Assembly: GCA_028386065.3 (NCBI GenBank)
Contig: JAKUCV010001884.1
Location: 51,741-115,740, forward strand
Reading direction: 5' to 3'
Length of the DNA stretch: 64,000 bases
From: Turnera subulata
Lineage: Eukaryota > Streptophyta > Magnoliopsida > Malpighiales > Passifloraceae
The notes beneath the pieces were generated by a model that was given only the letters and a program-made list of their open reading frames with translations, was not told the origin of the DNA and ran no database searches. Every line of letters starts with the position of its first letter. Position 1 is the stretch's first letter. Made by a program: the position numbers and the translations under genes. Positions 45,921-57,330 of the stretch are shown piece by piece.

Positions 45921-46446
45921 TTTCTACGAAATTTGGATGATAGTGTGACGAGACTTGATTCGTCTCCAAAATATTGTAAATGTGACAAAAATAATTTGTC
46001 CCATTTCCACATTATCATTGATGATTAATAACATTCTTCCCCTATAATCTATTTTCTGGTGACACTGTACATATTGTACACAATGTATATTTTTTTTGAC
46101 AAAAGGAATTAAAAGGGGACAAAAATAATGTTGTCCCATTTTGGTACTATCATACGGTAATGAATAAAATTCTTCAACTATGATCTAATTATTGGCGACA
46201 CTTTACATACTGTGGATAATGCAGTTTTTTTTTTCACAAAATTAATTCGTCACCAAAATAGTGAAAGGGTGACAAATAATATAATTGGAGGCGAAATTAT
46301 ATTCAGTTGTGATGATAATAATTTTGTCACCAAATCAAACGATATCTGTGACGTTTCCCCATTTATCATCACCAAAAGACTATTTTAGGGGACGAATCCC
46401 ATAATGTCATTAAGAAAAATGTTTCCTATCTTCCAATTTGTTGTAG
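45921..46446. repeat. Subterminal-type repeats ending in TTTGTTGTAG
   Basis: Segments with 'gtgac(a)aaa(a)taat.ttgtccca' and 'ggtgacact.tacatactgt' recur at about 136-bp spacing (45988 and 46123, with a degenerate third near 46262), together with 'gtcaccaaa' words. The block ends TTTGTTGTAGCG near 46445, close to an inverted CACTACAACAAA end. It is probably a non-autonomous CACTA-like element or its tail. Confidence 0.45.
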
Positions 46447-46676
46447 CGGTGGTAGATTTTAGTCATTTTTTTGATTTTTTATCATGAAAAGCCAAGGAGC
46501 TCCCTGCAACAATTCATAGCTGCCCGTCAGATATCATTCTTCAATATCCTTAGATCTTTCAGATGAAGGTACAGATGACGAGACTGCAATGAAAACGCCA
46601 TATTCACGTGAGGATCGCAATGTTCTTGATTGGCGATCCATCAATTCATCTGAGAGCAGGAAGTAAAGGCGGGTCT

Positions 46677-47300
46677 TGTTGGGCCCGGTGGCACTATCTT
46701 GTGGAAATAATATCACCTCACAAGGAAATAAACAAGTGGAGGACAAAAAGAGATAAATCACACACAATATTTAACGTGGTTCACCCAAATTCCGGGCTAC
46801 GTCCACAAACCCGATCCCACCGGAAAAACTTCCACTATAAATAGTAGGCTTACAAGAGAGACTTCCCTAAATTTTAGGGGTATAATCAACCTAGAGTTCT
46901 ACCCAAAATAGTGTCTCACAAGGTGTTTCCCAAGTGTTTGTCAAAAATACCCCTAAGGTATTTTTTCTCACTATTTTATCACTCCCCAATTTAAGAGGGG
47001 ATTTGTAGAAAAATATTTTCTTTCTAATTTTTCTTCCCTCCTTTCCACACTTTCTTTCACTCTCTCTCTCACTCTCTTATTCACTTCTTGTGAATGCTTG
47101 GGATGATTTGGATGATAAATGAGCTACACATTTATAGGCAACTCACAGGGACCATTGTGCAAAAAACTCACAATTGTAGGGACATGGGAGCAAAATCTGT
47201 AGTGCTCCATTTCCAGCTTTGTGCGCCACCCCTTGGTGCTCCATTTCCTTAATGCAGCACTTGTTTGTGGTGGCCCCCAAAAGGAGGAAACGCACCAACA
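46677..47300 (-). repeat. 3' LTR of element 4
   Basis: 624 bp. The TATA region that reads CCTATAAATAGG on the 5' LTR (about 52235) is changed here to a less TATA-like form (about 47130). Confidence 0.93.
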
Positions 47301-47317
47301 ATTCTCCCCCTTTCCTA

Positions 47318-50082
47318 CTACATGGGGGAATCCACCATCCCGGCAGCTTCGCGGAAATATTCAAACTTCCCTCTTGGAAGTGTCTTCGTTAGCATGTCAG
47401 ATCCATTCTCCTCTGTATGGATCTTCTCGAGTTGCAACTTCTTCTTCTCTAGTACATCCCTGATCCAATTGTATCTCACATCAATGTGTTTCGATCTGGA
47501 ATGAAAGGAGGCATTAATCGCAAGATGGATAGCACTTTGACTATCACAAAATAGCTGATAACTATCTTGCGAGAATCCAAGTTCAGTTAAGAACTTCTTC
47601 ATCCACAATAACTCCTTGCATGTTTCTGTTGCTGCAATGAACTCGGCTTCTGTAGTTGACAGAGCAACACACTTCTGTAACCTTGATTGCCATGACACAG
47701 CTCCCCCTGAAAAATTAATCAGGTATCCTGATGTAGATTTTCTGGAACTAACATCACCAGCCATATCTGCATCGGTGTATCCAACCAACACAGGTTTGTC
47801 TTCTCCAAAACACAAGCACATTTTGGAGATTCCTCGTAGATACCTAAAAATCCACTTGACAGGATTCCAATGCTCTTTACCAGGTATCTGCTCACCACTC
47901 CGACTGCGTGAGCAATGTCTGGTCGGGTACATACCATGGCATACATCAAGCTTCCCACTGCTGAGGCATATGGAATCCGCTCCATCTCTTTCTTCTCCTC
48001 ATCCGTAGATAGACTCTGCTCAGGACTTAGTCTAAAGTAGTTAGCAAGAGGACAGCTGACTGCTTTAGCTTTATCCATGTTGAACCGTGGAAGTACCTTC
48101 TCAATGTACTTCTCTTGGGACAGCCATATCTTCTTGGCTTGTCGATCTCGAACAATTCTCATCCCGAGAATTTTTTTTGCTGGCCCCAAGTCTTTCATGG
48201 CAAAAAACTTGCTTAGCTATGATTTCAAGCTGTTGATTCTGGAAACATTCCGGCCAAAAATCAGCATATCATCCACATAGAGCAATAGGATGATGAAGTC
48301 ATCGTCAGAAAATTTCTAGACGAACACACAGTGGTCTGAAGTAGTCTTCTTGTATCCCTGTTGCTCCATCACCGACTCAAACTTCTTGTACCACTGTCTT
48401 GGGGCTTGTTTTAAGCCGTAAAGGCTCTTCTTCAATCTGCAAACATAGTCCTCTTTTCCTTTCCGCTGGAAACCCTCTGGCTGCTCCATGTATATTTCTT
48501 CTTCCAAATCACCATGTAGGAAGGCTGTTTTGACATCCATATGCTCAACCTCCAGGTTAAGACTCGCAGTTAATCCCAGCACTGTGCGGATTGAGGTCAT
48601 TTTCACCACTGGTGAGAAGATTTCATCAAAGTCAATCCCTTTCCTTTGACTGAAACCTTTGACAACTAATCTTGCCTTGAATCTTGGAAGTGGACTGTGC
48701 TCTTCATGCTTGATCCTGAACACCCACTTGTTTTTCAAAGCCATCTTGCCTTTAGGCAGCTTCACCAGCTCAAATGTCTTGTTCTCATGCAAGGATTTCA
48801 TCTCTTCTCGCATGGCTTGAATCCACTTCTCCTTATGCTCATCACTATCAACTTCATCATAGCTTTCTGGCTCTCCCCCATCAGTGAGTATTGAATAGTC
48901 GTTTGGAGAGTACCTAGTAGAGGGTTGCACGGCTCTTCCGGACCTTGTGCGATAAGGAGAATTACTTGATGGCGGAGGAGGGTCATCACTAGCTGAATCA
49001 TCATTAGCTGCATCATCATTAGCTGCATCATCATTGCCATCATCTTCAATAGCATCTGCTGGCTCATCTTCAGCAGGATCATCTGGAATTTCAGGATGAC
49101 TATCCTGAACATCATCTCCAACTTGTCTCGGCATCTCTATTGGAGGTAACTGTAACTCCACTAGAACATTACTAGGCTTCTCTGCTTTGTCAATGTCTTC
49201 TATGGTCTGATCCTCCATAAAGACAACATCTTGACTCCTGATAAGCTTCTTCTCTACTGGATCATAAAGCCTATAGCCAAACATGTCTTGGCCATAACCG
49301 ATGAATACACACTGCCTTGTCTTGGCATCTAGTTTGCTTCTTTCATCCTTGGGGATGTGAACATGAACTTTACACCCAAACACTCGTAGGTGATCATAGG
49401 AAATGTCCCTTCCTGACCACACCTTCTCTGGAGCCTCATACTGAAGAGGGACACAAGGTGAATGGTTCAGCACATAAGCCGCTGTGAGTAGTGCTTCACC
49501 CCAAAAGACCTGTGGTAACTTCGAGTGAGAGAGTAAGGATCTTGTTCTCTCAATCAAAGTTCTGTTCATTCTCTCAGCTAGGCCATTCAACTGTGGAGTT
49601 TTGGGTGGAGTAAACTGATGCCGAATACCATGCTCTTTGCAGTAAGCATCAAATAGACCTATGTATTCACCGCCATTATCTGTCCGGCACTTCAGCTTCT
49701 TTCCTGTCTCCCTTTCCACCATAGTTAGAAACTGCTTGAAGACTGACAACACTTGATCTTTAGACTTCAATGTGTAAGCCCAGGTTTTCCGTGAGTGATC
49801 ATCAATGAAGGTCACAAAATACTGGGCACCACCAAGGGACTTGTTGAATGGCCCGCAGAGATCTGAGTGTACCAGTTCGAGCACATCTTTCTTTCTAGAA
49901 GGAGGAAAGCTCTTGAAAGAAACTCTATTTTGCTTGCCAGCTAGACAGTGACTGCACTTCTTTAGCTGGATTTGATTCAATCCTGACAGAACATTCTTCT
50001 TGACCAGCTTAACCAATGACTTCTCACCCACTGTGTCCAAGGCGTTTATGCCATAACTGGACCTTGTCTTCATCTTCTGCAA
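47318..50082 (-). pseudogene. Element 4 integrase, RT and RNase H
   Basis: The main frame 50082-48316 (588 codons) has the zinc-finger end CSHCLAGKQNRVSF, the integrase core LVHSDLCGPF ... FIDDHSRKTWAY ... RTDNGGEYIG ... PQLNGLAERMNRTLIE, FGCKVHVHIPKDERSKLD, an acidic Asp/Asn/Ala repeat linker, and RT with HMDVKTAFLHGDLEEEIYM. A TAG at 48316-48318 precedes YVDDMLIFGR, and another TAG lies near 48220. RNase H follows in 48198-47719, with a small deletion near 47885 shifting to 47932-47318 (GYTDADMAGD, STTEAEFIAA, FCDSQSAIHL, RSKHIDVRYNWIRD, TKTLPRGKFE). The zinc-finger start HKRLGHSG is lost to a one-base frameshift near 50050. The lineage is that of Tnt1-94-like elements. Confidence 0.93.
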
Positions 50083-50110
50083 GATTTGTCATTTGTTGAG
50101 GAATTCTTGC

Positions 50111-51516
50111 CTAGGTCACGTACAACTTTGACACTTTTGTTCCACGAGCCTCCACCAACGAGCCTTTGGTGAGCTTCCATTGACCATTGTAGAAGGTATT
50201 ACAAAAACCTTCCTCGTCGAGCTTGTCAACGGAGATTAGATTCATGCGCATATCTGGAACATGCCTGACATCTCTCAGAAGCAGCTTCATCCCATTCATG
50301 GTCTCTAAGCAATCATCTCCTTTGCCGACGACCGTTGAGAATTTATCATTCCCCATTCTTACAGTCTCAAAATTACCAGGAGTGTAAGATGAGAAGAGTT
50401 CTATTCGTGGTGTTGCATGAATAGTAGCACCACTATCAACCACCCAGCTTGTCTCCTGAATAGTAAGGTTGATGATATCATCATCACAGACAACATTGAA
50501 TTCTGCAAGACAGTTCGCTTCATCATCATTGCTCTCTTCTATCTTCACATCTTTGCCTTGGTTCTTCTTCTGGTCCTTTTTAAACTGTCGGCAGAATCTC
50601 TTGATGTGGCCCTCCTTCTTGCAGTAACGGCACTTAACATTGGCAAATTTGTTGGACTTTCCTCTGCTCTTGTCTCGGTTGCTTTGACCCTTGTTTTGAC
50701 TTCTCCCCCTCGTCACTGTAGCCAAGACCTCTGACTGTGAAGAAGACGAGCCTTGTGTTCTTCGTCTCATCTCTTCATTCAGAATGCCACTTTTGACGGT
50801 TGCCATACTCACGACACCGTTAGGTGCCGAGTTTGTGATTGAAACCTTCAAGGTTTCCCATGAATCTGGGAGTGTCGCCAAGACCATAAGAGCAAGCACC
50901 TCATCATCGAATTTTATGCCCATACAGAAGAAGACGAGCCTTGTGTTCTTCGTCTCATCTCTTCATTCAGAATGCCACTTTTGACGGTTGCCATACTCAC
51001 GACACCGTTAGGTGCCGAGTTTGTGATTGAAACCTTCAAGGTTTCCCATGAATCTGGGAGTGTCGCCAAGACCATAAGAGCAAGCACCTCATCATCGAAT
51101 TTTATGCCCATACCAGCCAACTGATCCACGATCCCTTGCATCTCATTAAGGTGATCAGCAATCAATTTGCCTTCCTGGTATTTTACTTGCATCAACTTCG
51201 TCAAGTAAAATAGCTTGTTGTTTCCTGTCTTTGAGGCATATATTTCTTCGAGCTTCTCCCACAACGTTTTAGCATGCTCAATGCCAGAAATGTGGTTGTA
51301 AACATTATTCTCAACAAATTGCCGTATATAGCCACAGACTTGGATGTGTTCAAACTCCCACTCCTCGTCTGACTTTTCTTCAGGTTTTACCAGACTAAAC
51401 ACTGGTAAATGCATCTTCGTCACGAACAGGAGATCCTTCATCTTGTTTCTCCATAGGTGGTAGTTTGTACCACCAAGGGTGATCTTCTTGTTTATCCTTG
51501 CCTCCATCTGGATCAA
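50111..51516 (-). pseudogene. Element 4 gag and protease with internal duplication
   Basis: Gag starts at the ATG at 51516 (MIQMEARINKKITLGGTNYHLWRNKM) and runs to LNEEMRRRTQGSSSS. There a 188-bp tandem duplication (50738-50925 and 50926-51113) shifts the frame and ends it (VWA stop). The second copy (50923-50111) continues in frame to the Lys/Arg-rich segment, the CCHC knuckle CRYCKKEGHIKRFC, and protease WVVDSGATIHATP. It ends at TAG 50111-50113 (CAG to TAG type). Without the duplication the two parts would form one frame. Confidence 0.93.
50738..51113. repeat. 188-bp perfect tandem duplication in element 4 gag
   Basis: Both copies read identically by eye (agaagacgagccttgtg at 50741 and 50929; tttatgcccatac ends at 50925 and 51113). 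188 is not a multiple of 3, hence the gag frameshift. Confidence 0.95.
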
Positions 51517-51770
51517 AGATTAACTAGCTCCTCGATCTAGGAAAATCCTTGCGGTGAATAGTGCCCGTACAAGTAGTGAATTGAACTGATTCGATAATTC
51601 CCAGGAAAGATGGCCTAGCCGATCTCCTAAGTCAGAATTATCATTCCAAGATAAATCCCCAGGAAAGACTGGAGGAACAAAGGTTCACTTAAAACCCAGT
51701 CTCCTAGACAGGATTCACTTGCACAGTGTATTAATTCACAACCTTACACTTGACAAAGCATGAACCTTCT

Positions 51771-51782
51771 GCTCCGCTACCA
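51771..51782 (-). other. Primer-binding site of element 4
   Basis: The minus strand reads TGGTAGCGGAGC, two bases after the 5' LTR end. It is the same variant of the initiator-Met type site as in family-A elements 2 and 5. Confidence 0.8.
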
Positions 51783-51784
51783 GT

Positions 51785-52408
51785 TGTTGGGCCCGGTGGC
51801 ACTATCTTGCGGAAATAATATCACCTCACAAGGAAATAAACAAGTGGAGGACAAAAAGAGATAAATCACACACAATATTTAACGTGGTTCACCCAAATTC
51901 CGGGCTACGTCTACAAACCCGATCCCACCAGAAAAACTTCCACTATAAATAGTAGGCTTACAAGAGAGACTTCCCTAAATTTTAGGGGTATAATCAACCT
52001 AGAGTTCTACCCAAAATAGTGTCTCACAAGGTGTTTCCCAAGTGTTCGTCAAAAATACCCCTAAGGTATTTTTTCTCACTATTTTGTCACTCCCTAATTT
52101 AAGAGGGGATTTGAGGAAAAATATTTTCTTCCTAATTTTTCTTCCCTCCTTTCCACACTTTCTTTGACTCTCTCTCTCACTCTCTTATTCACTTCTTGTG
52201 AATGCTTGGGATGATTTGGATGATAAATGAGCTGCCTATTTATAGGCAACTCACAGGGACCATTGTGCAAAAAATTCACAATTGCAGGGACATGGGAGCA
52301 AAATTTGTAGTGCTCCATTTCCAGCTTTGTGCGCCACTCCTTGGTGCTCCATTTCCTTAATGCAGCATTTGTTTGTGGTGGCCCCCAAAAGGAGGAAACG
52401 CACCAACA
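51785..52408 (-). repeat. 5' LTR of element 4
   Basis: 624 bp, with the minus-strand TATA box GCCTATAAATAGG at about 52235-52247 and CT-rich stretches. The outer end is followed by GGTCT. Transcription toward gag would start just left of the TATA box. Confidence 0.93.
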
Positions 52409-53250
52409 GGTCTGACCATTGTTCTTTGATTTTATCCCAGGAAAGAGTACAAGAATTGGGGCCTGAAGCCCTTCCAATTTATGAACTGCTGGCTGCTTAA
52501 CAGAGACTTTGATGATATGCTAAAGAAGATTTGGGGTGAGGCTTGCCTCAGCTTTCCGGGTAGATTTAGATTTTTAAAGAAACTTGGCTTTGTTAAACAG
52601 GCCTTGCGGGTGTGGAATTCTTCCTCCTTCGGTAATGTGGACTCGACGAATGGGGAATTGCAAAACCAGATTGAGGATCTTGATTTGTTAACTGATCATA
52701 GGTTACTGTGTTCCGCTGAAAGACGTTAAAAGGCAGAGTTGAAAGAAAAGTTGTTCCTGCGTACGAGACTGAAAGAGTGCATTTGGAGGCAGAAGTCAAG
52801 GGTAATTTGGTTAAAACTTGGCGATAAAAATACCAAGTTCTTTCATTTAGTGGCTTGTAACATAGGCAGGCTCAACCGTATTCAGAAAATGGAGGTTGAT
52901 GGTCTTGTGCTGGAAGATCCGGAGGAAACAAAGAGAGCTGCAAAGGAGTACTTCTCGAAGCAGTTTCAGCCTCCTCCTGAGGCCAATTTTAAAGCTGGTG
53001 CTCTCTAATTTAATAAACTGAGTCCGGCCCAAAAGGAAGCTTTGGACTGGAGTCTCCTTTTTCTCTGGATGAAATTAAGAGGGCATTATGGGATTGCGGA
53101 GGTGATAAAACACCAGGTCTTGATTTGGAGTCTTCTTTTTCTCTGAATGAAATTAAGAGGGCATTATGGGATTGCGGAGGTGATAAAACACCATGTCTTG
53201 ATGGCTTATCCTATGCCTTTTATAGGAGGGCTTGAGATTTAATTGGTGAT
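52409..53250 (+). pseudogene. LINE fragment (region between endonuclease and RT)
   Basis: Plus-strand pieces: SDHCSLIL (end of the endonuclease-like domain), then after a frame change NCWLLNRDFDDMLKKIWGEA and VKQALRVWNSSSFGN. After a stop near 52728 come RLKECIWRQKSRVIWLKLGDKNTKFFH and the start of RT, IKRALWDCGGDKTP. WLKLGDKNTKFFH is typical of plant L1-type ORF2. It is cut on the left by element 4 and on the right by family-A element 5, so it was present before both. A 78-bp internal duplication lies at 53048-53203. Confidence 0.85.
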
Positions 53251-54818
53251 TGTTAGTAAATATGCCCAAAAGCCAATCATGGATGTTTATTTATAGTCAT
53301 GTACATACACTTTAAGGTTATTCCAATAAGTATCGTTTATGAGATAAACGCTTGCACATACTTATAACCCTAGAATATTTCATATTCTTAAATGTCCCTA
53401 GTCGATTATTATTATGGATGGGTTGTAATAATAAATCAAGACTAGCGTATGTTGAGAATTTATATGTGATATGAATTCTACATACGGGTACAAGTTGGAG
53501 AACTTGTGGACTGGACCGACCCACATAAGAACACTACATGGAACGTTATATGTATGTCATTAGTGGTTCTTATAGATGTGATTGTCCTCCGACCTGAGAT
53601 CGTCAAGGTATCCAACATATGAATCATGTACTTTGATATTATTCCTAGTCACCCGTAACTGGGTGGACATAAGGGTAATCATTGGGTATATGCCGAGTAT
53701 GTAGTGGGTTTTGATTGATCAAGAGGGGATTCGTCCAACCCATATAACGGGTATATTATCGGATGGTTTCTTGATAGAGTTGAACTGTAAATGCACGGCC
53801 GTGCTCGGATTATGATATGTTGATATCATTGGTATCCGTTTTACACAGTTAACTCGAGGATCAAGAAACCGAGATTAAACATATACGAGATTGACATATT
53901 CCATGTCTCGGTTTAATCTTGATAATGGGACGAAGGGACGATGACATATTCCGAGGCATAGAGAATCAGTACTGATCTTGTCGTTCGGGTAGCAATGATG
54001 TGTTGCTAGACGCCGCTCTTTGCTTATAATTGTAAAATGAGATTTTACAATTATTGCCGGACGTTACAAGTGCCTACAGGGTCACACACATAGAACCGTT
54101 GATTCGAGCAGATGGTCGAACCGTGGTTGGACCATGGTTGGACCGGGTGTGGTTGGACCGTGGTTGGACCATGGTTGAACCAGGTCGTTTTGGGGTGGTT
54201 TGGTTCACTAAGCATCAGATTAGTGGAGCCATTATTGCAGCCTTGTGATGAATATTCCCACTAAGAGTTAGTGGAAACATGTTGGCCAAAGGTGTTGTCC
54301 ACTTTGACATGCCTTTGTGAGTTGGCATGCACATGCTTTTGTCTAAGGCATTATTCTTCACACTTGGGTTGGTTAGAACGTTTTTGTGTCTGAAAAATTC
54401 AGAGGATTGAGCCTTGAGAAGTGTTCTTGAGAGCTTGAGAAAACACACACTTACCCCTTTCTTTGTGAAAGAAAAGGAACACCAAAACACCACAAACACA
54501 AGCCCCGGTTTTACTCTTGCTAGCACATCAGTCCGGGGAGCTCGTTCTTGGATTCGTGTGACGATTCCGGGAAGGTCACGGTTCGTGTGGATACCGTAGA
54601 GGAGCAGGTCTTCTTCTTGCTCTAACTGATTCGTTCCAGCCTTCGTCTTGGTCTAGATGATTCGTTCCAGCAGTTGGGTGAAAGACCTCAACCGAACAAG
54701 GTACGAAATTTTGTTATACGGTTTATATGCTTCACATGTGGTTCTTGGCTAAGTTTCCTTTGCTTCCGCTGCATCTTTTGCTTGTATATGATTGTCATAT
54801 AGCCTAGGGAAACTTACA
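53251..54818 (+). repeat. 5' LTR of element 5
   Basis: 1568 bp, TGTTAGTAAATATGCCC to GGGAAACTTACA. It contains tandem words of the CCATGGTTGGACC type at 54115-54185. About 54185-54470 does not align with the corresponding part of the 3' LTR. Confidence 0.93.
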
Positions 54819-54819
54819 G

Positions 54820-54832
54820 TGGTAGCGGAGCC
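54820..54832 (+). other. Primer-binding site of element 5
   Basis: TGGTAGCGGAGCC, one base after the LTR. It is identical to the site of element 2 on the other strand. Confidence 0.82.
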
Positions 54833-55271
54833 TTCTTGTGAAGCTCTAAACCGTATAAGTGATTCATATGTGATATGATCATCTAAGAATGTGTAGGAAT
54901 CATTTTGTGTATGTGATATGCCAAATGATTTTGAACATGATGTCTTTGTGTTTTGTCAAATGATATGTTGGTTTTGTTTTGGTATATGTGATTTGCCATG
55001 CAAGTATATGCATATATTTGATGTGTTTTGAGTAAATATACATGATATGTTTTATGTGATAGAGCATGATCATGTCATATTGTATTCAATTGTGTACATG
55101 TGATGTATATGTTGTTAAGGTTGATTTGTCAAAAATGTTTTGACAACAAGAACTTGATTGGTATGAGATATCAATCAAGATGTTTTGGCGGTAGATCGAA
55201 GAGTTCGACTAAGAAAAACCGAGTGTCGGTTTGTGTTTCGAACGATTGTCGTTCAAGCAATGTTTGGCCAT

Positions 55272-56071
55272 AACATCGATGTTGGTGTGAACAACATCGA
55301 TGTTGGCATGAAGATTGGCCTTGGCCGAATCTCCAAAACATCGATGTTGTGTGACCAACATCGATGTTCTCATGCTAACACTCAACAACATCGATGTTTA
55401 AATGTTAAACATCGATGTTATTTGAGCTCGGCCAAATTGGTTTGAAATTCCAGAATTCAGATAACATCGATGTTCAAGTTCCAACATCGATGTTATAGAG
55501 TTCCAGGAGTTCAAACATCGATGTTTATGGTAAACATCGATGTTTTTATGCTACTGCCAAGATATTGAACTTTCAAGTACTCAAAACATCGATGTTTTAA
55601 TGTCCAACATCGATGTTTTTGAGCTACTGCCAAATGGTTTGGAGTTCAAGTACTCAAACATCGATGTTTAAGTATCAACATCGATGTTTTATGCATTCGG
55701 CAACCTCCAACATCGATGATTGATGGTCAACATCGATGTTTTGAGGGTTCGGCAACCTCCAACATCGATGTTTGCTTCAAAACATCGATGTTTTGTGGAT
55801 TCGCAAACTTTAAACATCGATGTTGAAGGGTTCAACATCGATGTTGTGGACTGCAGCGATTTCAACAGCGAATTTGGGGCAGACGGAGGCCGAACTGGTG
55901 TCTGGCCTGAACAGCAAAGTTGTATCTCTACTTCTTAGCTTTCCAGGGACACCAAGTTTACACAAATCCGAGCTCTGCAGCTCTGGATATGGCCGAAATA
56001 CTAAGTGCTGCCAAGTTGTTGGGAGAATCAGATTCTCAAAACATCGGTGTTTAAGTTAGACATCGATATTC
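55272..56071 (+). repeat. Palindrome array AACATCGATGTT in element 5 leader
   Basis: Hand count of 22 units in eleven pairs, 19 of them perfect. Pair spacing is mostly 7-9 nt, and spacers between pairs are longer and carry words such as CTGCCAA or GGCAACCTCC. The best-preserved array in the window, in the non-coding leader between PBS and gag (gag ATG at 56635). Confidence 0.96.
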
Positions 56072-56634
56072 ACATGTATTTGGTTTTCAAACTTACATGG
56101 CATCAATGTATGATTTATCAAGAACAAGCATGTGATGTGTTGGAATTATATTTTGATGTAAAATATTAAGTTCTTAGTTGCCTTCCATGATGAGCACTAA
56201 TCATTGCATAGATCAACACTAGGTAGGTTTTGCCCTAGCAAGGTGCCTATGTTTATCCTAGCAAGGTTCGAGAGGATAATTGTAATATCCCGATTGCTTG
56301 TTGTGGGTTTGGACTTAACTAGGTTACCTTAATAGGATTAAGAACCTAGAGGCAAGGGTTGAGCAATGTCTATAAGATAGACTTGGACAAGGTGTTGTTA
56401 ACTCAACTATCCAAGAGTTACATAGAGATGTAATTGACAAGAGTTGTCTACCTAAATAGCTATGATGTAGGTGATCAGCCCTAGCTGTCTTATGTTGTAG
56501 TGAAATATGGATCTTGGCCTACTTATATAATTGTCTTGATTTATATAGTAGGAGTACATTTAATAGAATTCCTTATTAAATGTTTTGTATGCATGACTAT
56601 TATTTGTGTGAGTTGATCTTGTTGTAGAATTACC
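56072..56634 (+). other. Element 5 leader next to gag
   Basis: Non-coding; carries the same words as the leaders at 13620-14180 and 18341-18869 (opposite strand), including gacaagagttgtctacctaaatag. Confidence 0.75.
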
Positions 56635-57330
56635 ATGGCACAAAACACTAGCACCTATTATTGTGATCGGTCCTTGAGAAGGACAAGCTGAATAGGAATA
56701 GTTCCTAGAGTGGCATCACATTTGAGGATAGTCCTCAAACAAGAAAAGAACTTTTATGTCCCTGAAGGGCTTGTTCTTAATGAACCAGGGCCTAATGCTT
56801 CTAGGGCAGAAGTAGATGCTTGCGAGTAGCATGTTGATGATGCATTGGATGTTGCATGCCTTATGCTAATTTCCGTGGACTCTGAGCTTCAGAAGCAATA
56901 TGAGAACATGTGGGCGTTCGATATGATCGAACATCTGAAATTGCTCTGAGGAGAGCAAGTAAGGCATGGGAGGTACGAGACCTCTAAGGCATTGTTCCAA
57001 TGCAAGATGGCTGAGTTGTCACCCGTTGGACCTCATGTTCTCAAAAGTATTAGATACATTGAGAGCCTTGAGGGTCTTAGTTTCCTTGGAGAAGGAAAAG
57101 GGTAAAGCAATGTTAGACAAGAAGAAGAAATGTACCAGAAGGTTTGGTGTATATACATCTTCTTGTTCTCATGTGCTGAAACCCAAGGGAGGTATTGCAA
57201 AGGAAGGAAATTGTTTCCGTTGCAACAAACCAGGCCATTAGAAACGCAACTGCCCTGTTTACCTTGAAGAGGTGAAGAAGCAGAAGGGAAGTGAGACTTT
57301 CGCTTCAGGTATTTTGTTATAGAGGCTAAT
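56635..57330 (+). pseudogene. Element 5 gag
   Basis: The ATG at 56635 (MAQNTST) is followed quickly by a stop. Gag pieces then continue in the main frame: LRIVLKQEKNF, DVACLMLISVDSELQKQYEN, RYETSKALFQCKMAEL. The zinc knuckle CFRCNKPGH-KRNC has TAG in place of its usual Trp codon (57239-57241). Multiple stops are present. Confidence 0.85.

Larger units (their letters stand above)
46677..52408 (-). mobile_element. Tnt1/Tork-like Ty1/copia element 4, complete
   Basis: Two 624-bp LTRs (46677-47300 and 51785-52408) with ends TGTTGG...CCAACA. The PBS is TGGTAGCGGAGC at 51771-51782 (minus) and the polypurine tract AAAGGGGGAGAAT at 47301-47313 (minus). The perfect target duplication is GGTCT (46672-46676 and 52409-52413). 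By eye the LTRs differ at about twenty positions, so insertion is fairly recent. Gag and pol carry a duplication, stops and frameshifts. Confidence 0.95.

Noticed and set aside
45819..46139. Small frames in the AT-rich region
   Set aside because: Low-complexity AT-rich DNA within repeat-like blocks; no recognisable protein.
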